A stretch of DNA of 38,819 bases. It comes from Dysgonamonadaceae bacterium. GTDB taxonomy: Bacteria; Bacteroidota; Bacteroidia; Bacteroidales; Azobacteroidaceae. Positions within the stretch are counted from its first letter, which is position 1. Each line of letters starts with the position of its first letter. The stretch spans positions 1 through 38,819 of the forward strand of contig JAISOJ010000056.1 of assembly GCA_031275735.1 (NCBI GenBank), given 5' to 3'. The translations under genes were made by a program, and so were the position numbers. A model generated the notes under the pieces. It did not search any database and was not told the origin of the DNA. It saw only the letters and a list, made by a program, of their open reading frames with translations. This document shows, in pieces, positions 8,674-17,333 of the stretch.

Positions 8674-9591
8674 ATGAAAATAGTAAATATTGCTAACACT
8701 AACTTAACATCCTCCAATATCATCATGGGATGTATGCGAATCCATACACTTTCGCTCCAAGAAATTGACACATTAGTAAAAACTGCTATCGAACAAGGAA
8801 TTAACTTTTTCGATCATGCAGATATTTATGGCGGCGGCGCTTCCGAGACCCTTTTCTCGCAAGCCGTCGGAATGAAAAGCTCTCTACGCAAAGAAATGAT
8901 CATTCAAAGCAAATGCAGCATTCGGAAAGGTTTTTACGACCAATCCAAAGCCTATATTCTTCAATCGGTAGAGGGTATATTGAAACGCTTGAATACGGAA
9001 TATTTAGATATTTTGCTATTGCATCGTCCCGATGCTTTAGTCGAACCTGAAGAAGTAGCCGAAGCATTCGACATACTCCATGACACAGGAAAAGTAAAAT
9101 TTTTCGGCGTTTCCAATTACAATCCTTTCCAAATTGAATTATTGAAAAAACACATCTCCCATCCATTGATTATCAATCAATTACAATACGGCGTAGTACA
9201 TACGCCGATGATTGACGAAGGAATGGCAGTAAATATGCTTATCAATCAAGCTGTCGATCGTACCGGATACATATTAGATTATTGCCGGTTAAACGATATT
9301 ACGATTCAAGCTTGGTCGCCTTTCCAAAAAGGATTTTTCGAAGGGCCATTCTTTCTCAAACCGGAATATGCCGGATTAAACGAAGCATTAACCGCCTATG
9401 GAGAAAAGCACGGACTCGATATAACCGGGGCTGCCGTAGCTTGGATAACCCGCCATCCGGCAAATATTCAAGTAATTTTAGGGACAACAAAACCCGAACG
9501 CTTGATAGCGGCATGTCAAGGTTCGGATGCGCCTATGACCCGCGAGGAATGGTATGAAATATACAAAGCCGCCGAAAATATGATTCCTTAA
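8674..9591 (+). CDS. Aldo/keto reductase (YdhF-like oxidoreductase)
   Basis: This 305-aa NAD(P)H-dependent carbonyl reductase has the full AKR catalytic tetrad: Asp47 and Tyr52 in FFDHADIYGG, Lys80 in IIQSKCS and His117 in ILLLHRPD. The C-terminal cofactor region includes VILGTTKPERL. The LVEPEEVAEAF and VKFFGVSNYNPFQIELL blocks place it near E. coli YdhF. The physiological substrate is not known. It starts 4 nt after the DUF151 gene and is followed by a strong terminator, so the two form a short operon. Confidence 0.92.
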   Translation: MKIVNIANTNLTSSNIIMGCMRIHTLSLQEIDTLVKTAIEQGINFFDHADIYGGGASETLFSQAVGMKSSLRKEMIIQSKCSIRKGFYDQSKAYILQSVEGILKRLNTEYLDILLLHRPDALVEPEEVAEAFDILHDTGKVKFFGVSNYNPFQIELLKKHISHPLIINQLQYGVVHTPMIDEGMAVNMLINQAVDRTGYILDYCRLNDITIQAWSPFQKGFFEGPFFLKPEYAGLNEALTAYGEKHGLDITGAAVAWITRHPANIQVILGTTKPERLIAACQGSDAPMTREEWYEIYKAAENMIP

Positions 9592-9644
9592 TTGCCTGCG
9601 GAAGCATGTCGGAGCTAAAAGCTCATTTGACAAAACTGTACGGT

Positions 9645-9670
9645 CCGCTCCCAAAAAGAGCGGTTTTTTT
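9645..9670 (+). terminator. Rho-independent terminator after the aldo/keto reductase
   Basis: CCGCTC (9645-9650) pairs with GAGCGG (9658-9663) around a CCAAAAA loop. Seven T follow. Confidence 0.9.
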
Positions 9671-9724
9671 ATGACTTTTCCAAATTTTTTATTGTTATTA
9701 ACGAGATCATCTAATTATTTTAGC

Positions 9725-9732
9725 TACATTTG
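9725..9732 (+). promoter_or_regulatory. -7 element for the large T9SS protein
   Basis: TACATTTG matches TAnnTTTG, 39 nt before the ATG at 9772. No TTG stands at the expected -33 distance. Confidence 0.55.
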
Positions 9733-9771
9733 CAAAAAAAAATCACATTATAACTAAAAAAGTACGATACT

Positions 9772-12700
9772 ATGACAACTTTTCTGAAATTTGTTTCAAA
9801 ATTTGTTTTAATCGTTGTAAGCAGTCAAATACTTCAAGCTCAGCTATTACCTCCGCAAGCGTTAAATTATGAACGCACGGGAAGGTCCTCTGTTGAACTT
9901 ACTTGGTTGGCTCCTAATAGCGGCCAGTCTTATCCGTCCTACAATTTAACCGATTGGATTCCTAAGAGTTATTTTTATACTAAAACCGGAAGTCCGCGAT
10001 CGCAGGATTGCGCTATATCGGATGGAACATTTATTTACACTTCTTCTGTCAACTTTGAAGAAGGAGAATTAATGAAATTTGATTTAAACGGCAATTATAT
10101 CGAAACTTTCATTATTCCGGGAGTACCGCATATTTATAAAATGGCCTACGACGGCGTCTTTTTTTATGCCGTTCAATACGAAAAACCGGGAATCTATCAA
10201 TTGAATATGGATGAGAAGAAATTGGTATCCATTATTCCGACGCCAATCAACATTTACCATATTTGTTATATTCCAACCTTGGACAATGGAAACGGCGGAT
10301 TTGAAGTCGGAAATCCCGCACAAGGGTATTATTTAAGGAAAGATGGGACTTACTTGTCGTATGGACCTTCTTATTCGAATTACGTAGGTTGTTCTGCCAC
10401 AGCTTGGTATGATGGAAAATTATATGCGTTTTGTCAAATTGCCGGTTCATACAAAGGAATTGTCGAGTTTAACGTGGAAACGGCCCAACCCACAGGAAAT
10501 ATACTGGACTTGGGCAATTTAATCGGTCAAGCAGGCATAGCGACAGACCAGTTGGCTGATGATTTGAATTTTTACGAATATCCGGACGGGACTATGAATG
10601 CTTTAATGACTTTGTATTATTCAAATACTTCAGAAACAGGGACAATTATCAGTATTTTTGAAACGGGTAAACGTCCTTTACCGCCCGGATTGCAAGGATA
10701 TAATGTTTATAAAGAAAATGTAAAGCAAAACAGCAATTTATTAAATGCTTCGGTTTATACTTATCCAAGCAGTGGGTTGAACGAAGAAACCGATTACGAT
10801 TATCATTTAACAGCTGTATACGACGGAGAGGAATCTCCTGCCGGTCAAGCGCTAACTGTTCGCTTACCTGCAACCAATCATTTACCTTTGCGGGAAGATT
10901 TTTCTTCCGGTAACTATCAGAACCCTAATTTCTGGGAAATTAGCCCTACACCGACTTCTACCGTATGGAAAGTTATACAAACACAGGCAAGCCTGGGCGA
11001 ATACCTCCCCAGTTTATCTTACACATATGCTTATTATACGGATTATAATCAAACTTTTGTTTCTAAACCTTTGCGATCTGTTGGTTCAATCATAAAATTA
11101 CGTTACGATATCGCTTGTATTTCAAGAGGTTTGACTAACGAAAAATTACATGTAGAAGTATTGGTAAACGACATATGGCATACGATTTCGACCGAGAGTT
11201 CGGCTGATATATCTTCTTGGCAAACGAAAGAATACGATATTACTTCGTTGGTGCAAGCGAAGGATTTTCAATTGCGTTTTCGCGTTTCGGGAATTTCCGG
11301 AACAACATCTTATTATTGGTATTTGGATAATATCCGTATTTGGGAACCGGAGTATCTCCTTTTCGGCGGAATTATCGAAACTATTGATTTACCGGTTGCC
11401 GAGGCGACTATTCAATTGACAAAATCGGATGATCCGGGTTTGGTTTACGAAACCGTTTCGGACGAAGAAGGTAATTTTTTATTTACAAGTATTGAAAAAG
11501 GAACCTACCGGATGAATGTTTTCCAAAATGGTAAGGAACTATATGCAAATCCGGATTATCCAATTGAAGTGGAAAATACAAACGTTTCTCTCGTTTTGCC
11601 CGCCGCTCGTTTACAAATAGACGCCACTCCTATACAGGTTTTAATGGGAAAAGGCAAAACCAAAACCGTGCGTTTACCTTTATCCAATACCGGAAATGCT
11701 CGTTTAGAATGGGATACGGAGATCCGCTATGAAACGTTGGGTAATGGAAATGAAATAGGAGAAAGCAATATTCAGGGACCTCCTTATTGGGAATCAGAAC
11801 ACATCTTCGACTTAGATATTCCCCGCGAAACATCGCTTGTATTCCATAAAAATTATTTTTACACAGTAGGTGAAATATTCTATGCTTCTCCGGCATTTGT
11901 ATTAAAGGAATATACGACGGAAGGAGAAATGATTCATGCCGATACTATTACGACGCCCGAATGTATTATTGCCGGTTTAGTGAGCGATGGCGAAATATTG
12001 TATTTGATAACCTATCCGGAAGACAGAGGCGATTTTTCTCCATCCTTGCCGGGTAAACTAATTCCGATAGACAGGGAAAATCATAGGGCCGACGAGAGCA
12101 ATGCCATCGTTACCGACATAGAAGAAATAAGCGCTATGTCGTGCGCTGCTTATGATCCGGTTAACGATGGGTTTTACATCGGAAGTAACCACGCACTTCA
12201 CCGCATTGATCGTACCGGAAAAGTGCAAAAAACTTACGATGGGATTATCTATTCTTTTACGAATAAAATAGTTTTAGATACTTTTAGCGAAGGAGGTCCG
12301 TACATGTGGCTGTTTTGTCGGAAAACGCTTCCGGGATACGGAGGAACGAACGATCAGGCGAGTATTTTGCAATTTTCATTGAAAGAGGAAACGATGACTA
12401 ATGTTTTCCATTCGGTAATGGATGTGCCGGATTATGATACCTCTTTGTATGCCGCGCCAGCCGGATTTTTCGGAACAACTGCTTTAGTACCGGGCTATTT
12501 TGTGCTTGGCGGCGCTATCTCTTTTGCTAACAACGTCATGAATGAAAAAGTTTCGGTTTTTACTTATAAAATGTTTCCTTACGAAAATTGGCTTTCTTTA
12601 CAAACAAGTACCGGTGAAGTAACTCCCGGATCGTTTGGAGAACTCTCTTTTGATTTGAATACACAATCGCTTGAAGATGGAGAAGAAAGACAAGCAAGCC

Positions 12701-14862
12701 TTATTCTAAAAGCTAATTCTCAAGATCCGGCAGTAGAAATACCGGTCAAGCTGATTGTTAACGATGCTTCGGAAGCAAATTGTTATGCGCCGGAAAATCC
12801 GCAAGCCGCGCTAACATCCACGTTTGATGTGCAACTTACTTGGTCTTTACCGGAAGGAACGCCCCAGATAAAAGGATACCAAGTTTTTGGAAACGGAAGA
12901 CTTCTTCAAGAGAAATTAATTACCGGCGAATCGTTTGTAGATACGATTCCGGGAATGGGTATGCAAACTTATACGGTAAAAGCTTTTTATGAATCAGGAT
13001 GCGAATCGTATGAATCCGATCCGGTTGAAATTTTTGTGAACGATCCGGAAATTGTTTTGCCGGTCAAACTAACAACTTCTGTGGTTAATAAAAAACACGT
13101 TTTGTTGAAATGGGATGCGCCACGCTATGGAACAGGCTTATTTGATGACTTTGAGGCGTATCCGGCTTTTACTATCCATGATATCGGCGATTGGAAGTTA
13201 GTGGATGGCGATAAATCGTGGACATATTACGATAATTCGATTTCATATTTAAATGCGGGAGAACCCATGGCTTTTATGGTTTTTAATCCTTCGGCTTCTT
13301 CGCCGGCTTCGCCCACCATAATGCCATGCGATGATAAAAAACAATTTTTGGCCTGTTTTAGCGCCAATGTAGATAAATTGGCGAATAACGATTGGTTGAT
13401 AAGCCCCGAATTAGATTTTAACCGTCCTTTTTCGTTCTCTTTTATGGGCAAAACCCATTCGCTACAATATGGATTTGAAAAAATCAATATCGCTTACTCG
13501 CTTACAGGAAATAATCCGGAAGACTTTATTTTTGTCAACGGAGATACTCCTGTAGATATAACGGATATTTGGTGGAAATATGAATATTCTATTCCTGCCG
13601 AAGCGAAATACGTAGCTATTAATTGTGTTACTCTTAATGGTTTTATCCTTTTCATTGATAATATCTACATCGGGTATCCCGAATACTATTCCGGATTGCA
13701 AGGATATAATGTTTATAAAAACGGACAAAAGCTTAACCCCGTTTTATTACCAGCCAATCTATACGTCGATTCCGATTTGGAAAACGGCTCTTATACCTAC
13801 GAAATAGAAGCTTTATTTGCTAATGGAACTTCTTCGAAGGCTGTGGCTGTTGTAGATATCAATTATTCGTATGAAGCAGGGCCTCCGCGTGATTTGGAAG
13901 CTGTGAGGCAAGATAATACGATTCAATTGTCATGGCTGCCCCCTTTGAACTACCAAACCGAAGACTTGCAATATGATAGCGGTATCACAGTCAATAGTGT
14001 GGGAGCAGACGATGGACAATTGGTAGGTGTTCGTTGGAATGCTTCGGACTTGGAAGCTTACTTGGGTTATTCCATTACAGGAGTGAAATTTCATATTTCA
14101 GAACCGGTTTTATATGTGATTCCATTTTTATATAAAAACGGAAATTTAGTGCGAGGGGGGATGGAAATGACGGCAGAAGTAGGTGAATATACAATTTTCC
14201 GGTTCGATACGCCGTTAATTATCAAGCCTGCCGAAGAATATATTGCCGGATATTATTATTTACCTGCGGCAATAGGCTATTATCCGATTTCACATGACGC
14301 CGGTCCGAGCGTTGCCGGTAAAAGCGATTTAATTTCCTCAGATGGAAGTACTTGGTATTCAGCTTACCAATTATGGGGAGAAGAATTTAATGTGAATTGG
14401 AATATAGCGATGCTGGTTGAATGGAATGAAGAAGGTGATTTTCAAGGATATAACCTATATCGTAACAATACAAAGGTCAATAATAATTTGTTGATTGAAC
14501 CGGTTTATACCGACGAAGACGATAAGACACGCAAGGATTATTTTGTATCGGCAGTTTATAAAACGAATGGTGAAAAAAATTCCAATCACGTAATCGTGGA
14601 AGAATTAGGAATAAATAGCTTAAATAATTCTTTAGTAACTGTTTATCCAAATCCGGCAAAAGACAAGTTGTTTGTTAAAGGCGATTACGATACCTTGGAA
14701 TTATTGTCTTTGGATGGGAAAAAAATACGTAAAATACCATTCAAGGGAGAAACCGTCAACGAAATAGACATTCAAAATATTCTTCCGGGCGTCTATTTGC
14801 TTGGTGTAAAAAAAGATTCGATTATGGAATATTATAAAGTGATTGTGAAAGGAAACGAATAA
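9772..14862 (+). CDS. Large modular adhesin-like surface protein with T9SS C-terminal sorting domain
   Basis: The 1696-aa protein starts with a signal peptide (to ~residue 24, ending LQAQ). Modules visible in order are a fibronectin III-like start (~27-60), a propeller-like stretch (~60-300) and an Fn3 module ending in GLQGYNVYK (~306). A jelly-roll 'choice-of-anchor' domain follows (~374-525, ending YWYLDNIRIWEP). Then come a carboxypeptidase-regulatory-like Ig fold (~528-612), a second propeller-like stretch (~660-950), Fn3 (~1004-1095) and a cleaved-adhesin-type domain (~1124-1305, FDDFEAYPAF to LFIDNIYIGYPEYY). More Fn3 modules precede a type IX secretion tail (~1618-1696, VYPNPAKDKLFV to YYKVIVKG). 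That tail predicts export through the outer membrane and surface attachment or release. Cleaved-adhesin domains occur in Porphyromonas gingipains and haemagglutinins. No protease catalytic domain is recognisable, so an adhesive or binding role is inferred. It is monocistronic. Confidence 0.88.
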   Translation: MTTFLKFVSKFVLIVVSSQILQAQLLPPQALNYERTGRSSVELTWLAPNSGQSYPSYNLTDWIPKSYFYTKTGSPRSQDCAISDGTFIYTSSVNFEEGELMKFDLNGNYIETFIIPGVPHIYKMAYDGVFFYAVQYEKPGIYQLNMDEKKLVSIIPTPINIYHICYIPTLDNGNGGFEVGNPAQGYYLRKDGTYLSYGPSYSNYVGCSATAWYDGKLYAFCQIAGSYKGIVEFNVETAQPTGNILDLGNLIGQAGIATDQLADDLNFYEYPDGTMNALMTLYYSNTSETGTIISIFETGKRPLPPGLQGYNVYKENVKQNSNLLNASVYTYPSSGLNEETDYDYHLTAVYDGEESPAGQALTVRLPATNHLPLREDFSSGNYQNPNFWEISPTPTSTVWKVIQTQASLGEYLPSLSYTYAYYTDYNQTFVSKPLRSVGSIIKLRYDIACISRGLTNEKLHVEVLVNDIWHTISTESSADISSWQTKEYDITSLVQAKDFQLRFRVSGISGTTSYYWYLDNIRIWEPEYLLFGGIIETIDLPVAEATIQLTKSDDPGLVYETVSDEEGNFLFTSIEKGTYRMNVFQNGKELYANPDYPIEVENTNVSLVLPAARLQIDATPIQVLMGKGKTKTVRLPLSNTGNARLEWDTEIRYETLGNGNEIGESNIQGPPYWESEHIFDLDIPRETSLVFHKNYFYTVGEIFYASPAFVLKEYTTEGEMIHADTITTPECIIAGLVSDGEILYLITYPEDRGDFSPSLPGKLIPIDRENHRADESNAIVTDIEEISAMSCAAYDPVNDGFYIGSNHALHRIDRTGKVQKTYDGIIYSFTNKIVLDTFSEGGPYMWLFCRKTLPGYGGTNDQASILQFSLKEETMTNVFHSVMDVPDYDTSLYAAPAGFFGTTALVPGYFVLGGAISFANNVMNEKVSVFTYKMFPYENWLSLQTSTGEVTPGSFGELSFDLNTQSLEDGEERQASLILKANSQDPAVEIPVKLIVNDASEANCYAPENPQAALTSTFDVQLTWSLPEGTPQIKGYQVFGNGRLLQEKLITGESFVDTIPGMGMQTYTVKAFYESGCESYESDPVEIFVNDPEIVLPVKLTTSVVNKKHVLLKWDAPRYGTGLFDDFEAYPAFTIHDIGDWKLVDGDKSWTYYDNSISYLNAGEPMAFMVFNPSASSPASPTIMPCDDKKQFLACFSANVDKLANNDWLISPELDFNRPFSFSFMGKTHSLQYGFEKINIAYSLTGNNPEDFIFVNGDTPVDITDIWWKYEYSIPAEAKYVAINCVTLNGFILFIDNIYIGYPEYYSGLQGYNVYKNGQKLNPVLLPANLYVDSDLENGSYTYEIEALFANGTSSKAVAVVDINYSYEAGPPRDLEAVRQDNTIQLSWLPPLNYQTEDLQYDSGITVNSVGADDGQLVGVRWNASDLEAYLGYSITGVKFHISEPVLYVIPFLYKNGNLVRGGMEMTAEVGEYTIFRFDTPLIIKPAEEYIAGYYYLPAAIGYYPISHDAGPSVAGKSDLISSDGSTWYSAYQLWGEEFNVNWNIAMLVEWNEEGDFQGYNLYRNNTKVNNNLLIEPVYTDEDDKTRKDYFVSAVYKTNGEKNSNHVIVEELGINSLNNSLVTVYPNPAKDKLFVKGDYDTLELLSLDGKKIRKIPFKGETVNEIDIQNILPGVYLLGVKKDSIMEYYKVIVKGNE
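10685..10713 (+). repeat. 29-nt exact intragenic direct repeat, copy 1
   Basis: This stretch encodes (P/S)GLQGYNVYK at the start of an Fn3 half-module. It is identical at all 29 nt to 13691-13719, although the surrounding modules have diverged. Confidence 0.85.
13691..13719 (+). repeat. 29-nt exact intragenic direct repeat, copy 2
   Basis: Second copy of the sequence at 10685-10713. It follows the cleaved-adhesin-type domain. A third, diverged version (FQGYNLYRN) is near 14440. Confidence 0.85.
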
Positions 14863-14913
14863 GTGTGAATAAATAAATTTATTTCCAACTTATTCTGATT
14901 GGAAATTTCAATG

Positions 14914-15000
14914 TATTTTTGCAAAATGAGAATATTCCTGCTGAAAAACATCATAAAAAATTTGTTATTTATTTAGATAAGAGTTATTTTTGCAAAATGA
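14914..15000 (+). promoter_or_regulatory. Tandem promoters upstream of greA
   Basis: TATTTTTGCAAAATGA occurs exactly twice, at 14914-14929 and 14985-15000. Each copy contains a TAnnTTTG -7 element. The second also has TTTG at 14961-14964, giving a 20-nt spacer to its -7, a near-perfect promoter. The first copy has only a TTG at a short distance (14899-14901). A 16-codon open frame (14926-14976) lies between them and may be chance. Confidence 0.7.
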
Positions 15001-15012
15001 ATGATGGAAATT

Positions 15013-15051
15013 AGAGTTCCGATCCTTTGATCGGAATTCTTGTTTTTTTTT
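15013..15051 (+). terminator. Terminator-like hairpin in the greA leader
   Basis: The arms at 15013-15024 and 15029-15040 form a 12-bp stem (one G-T pair, core TTCCGATC/GATCGGAA) around a CTTT loop. TTG-type sequence and nine T follow directly. It lies downstream of the strong promoter at 14961-14992 and 40 nt before greA, so most transcripts could end here at about 50 nt. Confidence 0.8.
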
Positions 15052-15090
15052 GAAAAAATAAAACATAATTAAAAAATAAAAGATATAATT

Positions 15091-15561
15091 ATGAGTGTAA
15101 GTTACATGACAAAAGAAGGGTATAATAAATTGCTTGAAGAAGTTAATTATCTTGAAAATGAAAAACGACCGGCTATTTCCAGACAAATTGCAGAAGCTCG
15201 CGATAAAGGCGATTTATCGGAAAATGCCGAATACGACGCAGCTAAAGAAGCACAAGGACTTTTAGAAGCCAAAATAGCCCAATTGAAAGGATTGATTGCC
15301 AAGGCCCGGTTGATTGACGAAAGCCAAATTTCGACCGATTCCGTGCAAATTATGAATAAAGTAACCATACGAAATACTAAAAATAACCAACAAATGGTCT
15401 ATACTTTGGTTTCCGAAAGTGAAGCAAATCACAAAGAAGGCAAAATTGCCGTGAATACGCCTATTGGAAAAGGTTTGATGGGTAAAAAAACCGGAGATGT
15501 GGTAGAAATTACAGTTCCGGGAGGAGTCATGAGTTTTGAAATAATTGATATATCGTTATGA
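15091..15561 (+). CDS. greA: Transcription elongation factor GreA
   Basis: GreA rescues backtracked RNA polymerase by stimulating cleavage of the 3' end of the nascent RNA. The 156-aa protein has the N-terminal coiled coil with the acidic tip motif DLSENAEYDAAKEAQG, whose D/E residues act in the polymerase channel. The C-terminal globular domain contains VNTPIGKGLMGKKTGDVVEITVPGG. Length is standard. The ATG at 15091 follows a long AT-rich leader containing the hairpin at 15013-15051. The last four bases overlap the start of the HIT gene (ATGA), so the two are translationally coupled. Confidence 0.97.
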   Translation: MSVSYMTKEGYNKLLEEVNYLENEKRPAISRQIAEARDKGDLSENAEYDAAKEAQGLLEAKIAQLKGLIAKARLIDESQISTDSVQIMNKVTIRNTKNNQQMVYTLVSESEANHKEGKIAVNTPIGKGLMGKKTGDVVEITVPGGVMSFEIIDISL

Positions 15562-15950
15562 CTATTTTCAGTAAAATAATTGCAGGTGAAATTCCAAGCT
15601 ATAAGATTGCCGAAGATGAGCGTTTTTTTGCTTTTCTGGATATTAATCCCTTGGTAAAAGGACACGTATTGGTTGTTCCCAAAAAAGAAGAAGATTATAT
15701 TTTTGATTTGGACGACGACACCTTGATGGAAATGATGGTTTTTTCCAAACGGGTGGCTAAGGCGATAAAAAAGGCTATCGATTGTCGAAAAGTAGGAATC
15801 ACCGTCATTGGCCTGGAAGTTCCTCATGCCCATATTCATCTGATTCCCATTACCAAAGAATCGGATATTTATTTTAACAATCCAAAGAAAAAGTTAGCAC
15901 CCAAAGAGTTTGAAAAAATGGCTTCGGTAATTGCCGGTCATTTCGAATAA
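15558..15950 (+). CDS. HIT-family nucleotide-binding protein
   Basis: The 130-aa protein carries the histidine triad HAHIHL with His90, His92 and His94, preceded by GLEVP. The N-terminal block is MTIFSKIIAGEIPSYKIAEDE, typical of the Hint/protein-kinase-C-interactor-like branch. Family members hydrolyse nucleoside phosphoramidates and related adenylated compounds; His92 would be the nucleophile. Its ATG overlaps the greA stop by 4 nt. It ends 43 nt from the stop of a convergent gene. Confidence 0.93.
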   Translation: MTIFSKIIAGEIPSYKIAEDERFFAFLDINPLVKGHVLVVPKKEEDYIFDLDDDTLMEMMVFSKRVAKAIKKAIDCRKVGITVIGLEVPHAHIHLIPITKESDIYFNNPKKKLAPKEFEKMASVIAGHFE

Positions 15951-15993
15951 TCCGGAAAATTTCCTATTTCGTTTTTGTTCTGTTTTCCCTGTT

Positions 15994-17160
15994 TTATTTC
16001 AAATATTTTCCAATTTCTTTTTCCATATCTTTTACCGATTCGATCCGAGAAACGATTTCGCCTTCTCTGTTTCGGAGAAAAGAGGTGGGTATTTTGCTTA
16101 CATTATACTTTTTTAATACCTCAGAATAAATGGACTGATGATCGCGAACACAAATCCAAGGTAAATTAACGCTTGCATTTTTCCAGAAATGTTCATCTGC
16201 ATCGATGGATATTTGATAAATTTCGAACCCTTTCGATCGGTATTTATTGTATATTTCAGCTAAAAGAATATTATGAGTAGGAGATTCTTTCATACTGTAT
16301 GCTGTAAAATCAACCAAAACAAGTTTTCCATCCCCTGCATCAGACAATTTGATGATTTTCTCATCTATCGAAGGAAGAGCTATGTCGAATAATTCTTTTG
16401 CGTTTCCTTCGGTAACCTGAATTGTCCTCTCGCCTCGCAAAACAGCCATCGAATTGGCAAACAATTTATATAGCTGGATGGTACGAGGCGAATTCGGATA
16501 ATGCTGGTACCAGCTGTTTGCCACCGCGCCATACGCCTTGGCATCGGTTTTGTCGTAAAGATCAAATATTAATAATTGGTTGATTTGCTGGAATAAAGCA
16601 AAGTAGGCCGAAGGTGACAAAGGATTGGAATAAATGTATTTCCGCGCCTCTGTTTTATAAGCTTCTACAACTTTATTGATTTGCTCTGCGTATTCGTCTA
16701 TTGGAATCTCTTTGGCTTCGTATTGCTTTTGTAAACGATTGTATTTCTTACTTGTATTTAATTGTAAAAGAGTCAATTCTTTAATTTTTTCACTTTCTAA
16801 AGAACCTTCGATCGTATAATCTTTGGCAAAATGCGCTGCATCTCCGGTTATTTTTATTGTTTCAGTACTGTCAATCGTTAAATTGATAACCTGCGTTCCC
16901 AGTCGAAGACGGTAAAAATCAGGCACGTCCGGTCGTTTATATCGAAACTTAAAAAAATCGTTACTTGCTATTTTCACCGAATCTAAAAGAGTAAGGGTAG
17001 AAGTCCCTACATTTTCCAGAAACAAAGTTTTACCTGCGGCATTTTTGATTTTTCCTTCAATGGTAAAATGGTCTTTATTTCCCGAACAAGAGGTGAATAA
17101 ACCAATAAATAGAATAATAGTAGCGAATAACGAATAGCAAAGAACTTTTTTCATTTTCAT
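15994..17160 (-). CDS. Lipoprotein with DUF4369 and a cysteine-less thioredoxin-like domain
   Basis: The N-terminus is a lipoprotein signal (FIGLFTSCSG). Residues ~30-130 (HFTIEGKIKNAAGKTLFLEN onward) look like the DUF4369 beta domain that precedes TlpA/ResA-like thioredoxin domains in many Bacteroidota proteins. A helical linker follows. The C-terminal thioredoxin fold (from GKLVLVDFTAYS to IPTSFLRNREGEIVSRI) is intact, with the cis-Pro loop KIPTSF. Where TlpA proteins have WCxxC this one reads DFTAYSMKESP, so both redox cysteines are missing and oxidoreductase activity is unlikely. I started at the ATG at 17160; the frame is open to another ATG at 17190 just downstream of the promoter. Confidence 0.78.
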   Translation of the reverse strand: MKMKKVLCYSLFATIILFIGLFTSCSGNKDHFTIEGKIKNAAGKTLFLENVGTSTLTLLDSVKIASNDFFKFRYKRPDVPDFYRLRLGTQVINLTIDSTETIKITGDAAHFAKDYTIEGSLESEKIKELTLLQLNTSKKYNRLQKQYEAKEIPIDEYAEQINKVVEAYKTEARKYIYSNPLSPSAYFALFQQINQLLIFDLYDKTDAKAYGAVANSWYQHYPNSPRTIQLYKLFANSMAVLRGERTIQVTEGNAKELFDIALPSIDEKIIKLSDAGDGKLVLVDFTAYSMKESPTHNILLAEIYNKYRSKGFEIYQISIDADEHFWKNASVNLPWICVRDHQSIYSEVLKKYNVSKIPTSFLRNREGEIVSRIESVKDMEKEIGKYLK

Positions 17161-17207
17161 AAGCGTATAATACATGATTATTTCATACATAAATAAATAT
17201 CGAAATA

Positions 17208-17215
17208 CAAAGATA
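17208..17215 (-). promoter_or_regulatory. -7 element for the DUF4369 lipoprotein
   Basis: On the minus strand this reads TATCTTTG, matching TAnnTTTG. It lies 18 nt before the outer ATG and 48 nt before the chosen one. It is divergent from the pnp promoter about 90 bp away. Confidence 0.55.
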
Positions 17216-17299
17216 CGCTATTTCATTTTTGTTTATTGAAAAAAATATAAAAGAAATCATATTTTCCCTTATTTTAAGGAAAATAGCTTATATTTTTAC

Positions 17300-17307
17300 T
17301 AACTTTG
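17300..17307 (+). promoter_or_regulatory. -7 element for pnp
   Basis: TAACTTTG fits the consensus, 27 nt before the ATG at 17334. The -33 box is not clear. Confidence 0.6.
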
Positions 17308-17333
17308 CATGATTTTAAAAGAAAAGAAAAAAT

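Noticed and set aside
9282-9557. 91-codon second frame inside the aldo/keto reductase gene
   Set aside because: The main frame has the complete AKR tetrad; the alternative frame is basic and featureless.
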